Part shown: piece after piece, positions 11,580 through 11,964 of the stretch
How positions within the stretch are numbered: the first letter of the stretch is position 1
Layout: each line of letters opens with the position of its first letter
Assembly: GCA_026395475.1 (NCBI GenBank)
Contig: JAPLYQ010000005.1
Location: forward strand, 1 to 11,964
DNA from: Candidatus Roizmanbacteria bacterium
Lineage (GTDB): Bacteria > Patescibacteriota > Microgenomatia > UBA1406 > GWC2-37-13
DNA: 11,964 bases
Direction of reading: 5' to 3'
Translations under genes and position numbers: made by a program
Notes under the pieces: generated by a model
What the model saw: only the letters and a program-made list of their open reading frames with translations
Told to the model about the DNA's origin: nothing
Databases searched by the model: none

Positions 11580-11964
11580 ATGACAGGTAAGAAATCTACA
11601 TCACACATTGTGAATCCTCTTGAATCACTCCGGGAGATATCCTCAGGTATGGGAAAAAGTACTATTGATGCTCTTCAGACGATGGGATCAGGCATGATTG
11701 ACCAGCTTTTAGGCGTGGCAGAGGCTACCCCAAAGAGTCCAGAAGAGGAACAAGCTCAACAACTTGAAAATGCTGTTAAAGATAAGAAATCTCTAAAAAA
11801 AGAGGCGAATTTATTTAACTACCAGAGTCATCATGAAAATGTGATCGTAAGAGATCAAATCAAGAGTCTTTTGGAGCAAATCAAGCAAGAAGTCCAATAT
11901 ATCAAGAAAGCAGATGCATCTTTGATGAACGATGTTCGAGATATCGAAAAGTTTACCATGGACC
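11580..11964 (+). CDS. Hypothetical coiled-coil-like protein, 3' end cut by window (possibly DUF5660-like)
   Basis: The visible 128 residues begin MTGKKSTSHIVNPLESLREI. They include a Gly/Ser/Met-rich segment, an acidic Pro/Glu/Gln stretch near 50-62, and long charged helices (about 65-128) rich in Lys, Glu and Gln with heptad-like spacing, consistent with a coiled coil. There is no signal peptide. The pattern recalls an uncharacterised family restricted to Microgenomates (I think DUF5660); this is from memory and not verified. It starts 14 nt after trigger factor. AGGAG lies 3 nt before the ATG, the only Shine-Dalgarno-like sequence in the window, yet too close for standard use. A promoter placed for leaderless transcription also precedes it. 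Confidence 0.82.
   Translation, partial: MTGKKSTSHIVNPLESLREISSGMGKSTIDALQTMGSGMIDQLLGVAEATPKSPEEEQAQQLENAVKDKKSLKKEANLFNYQSHHENVIVRDQIKSLLEQIKQEVQYIKKADASLMNDVRDIEKFTMD

Overview
The window looks like a piece of a streamlined Patescibacteria (CPR) genome, most likely of the Microgenomates lineage. This is inferred from AT-rich compact coding, housekeeping proteins trimmed of accessory domains (trigger factor without its PPIase domain, ThrRS without TGS, PheT without the N-terminal tRNA-binding domain, a short bL20), tRNA genes without encoded CCA, and a near absence of Shine-Dalgarno sites. Stop codons are TAA, TAG and TGA, and TGA ends infC and the trigger factor gene, so the standard bacterial code applies.

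Layout. The 3' part of a class A penicillin-binding protein (1-1293, +) meets a convergent block on the minus strand: pheS, pheT and a small unknown protein (4702 to 1312). A membrane-anchored unknown protein (4778-5497, +) is divergent from pheS and runs tail-to-tail into rplT with a short overlap. A second minus-strand block, in transcription order from 9989 to 5472, reads: MtaB-like tRNA methylthiotransferase, tRNA-Asp(GTC), tRNA-Val(GAC), a structured untranslated segment, a threonine-rich leader peptide with an attenuator, thrS, infC, rpmI, rplT. From 10044 to the right edge the plus strand carries a secreted lysozyme-like protein, trigger factor, and the start of a coiled-coil-like unknown protein.

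Main discovery. Upstream of thrS is a compact and complete-looking transcription attenuator. A 13-codon ORF (8436-8395) has four consecutive Thr codons and a double stop. It is followed by three alternative helices: 1:2, 2:3 (10 bp with one bulge) and 3:4 (a GAAA-loop terminator followed by eight U). The logic matches classical amino-acid biosynthetic attenuation, but here it would control threonyl-tRNA synthetase and, by read-through, infC-rpmI-rplT.

Second theme. Most start codons lie only 2-8 nt beyond the expected transcription start of a recognisable -10 element, several with a good -35 at 16-17 bp, and almost none has a Shine-Dalgarno site. This suggests widespread leaderless or near-leaderless mRNAs.

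Other oddities are a 19-bp copy of the tRNA-Val 3' end next to a large hairpin region just upstream of the thrS leader, a stop codon lying inside the tRNA-Asp gene, and an ambiguous non-ATG infC start. No insertion sequence, CRISPR array or phage gene was seen.
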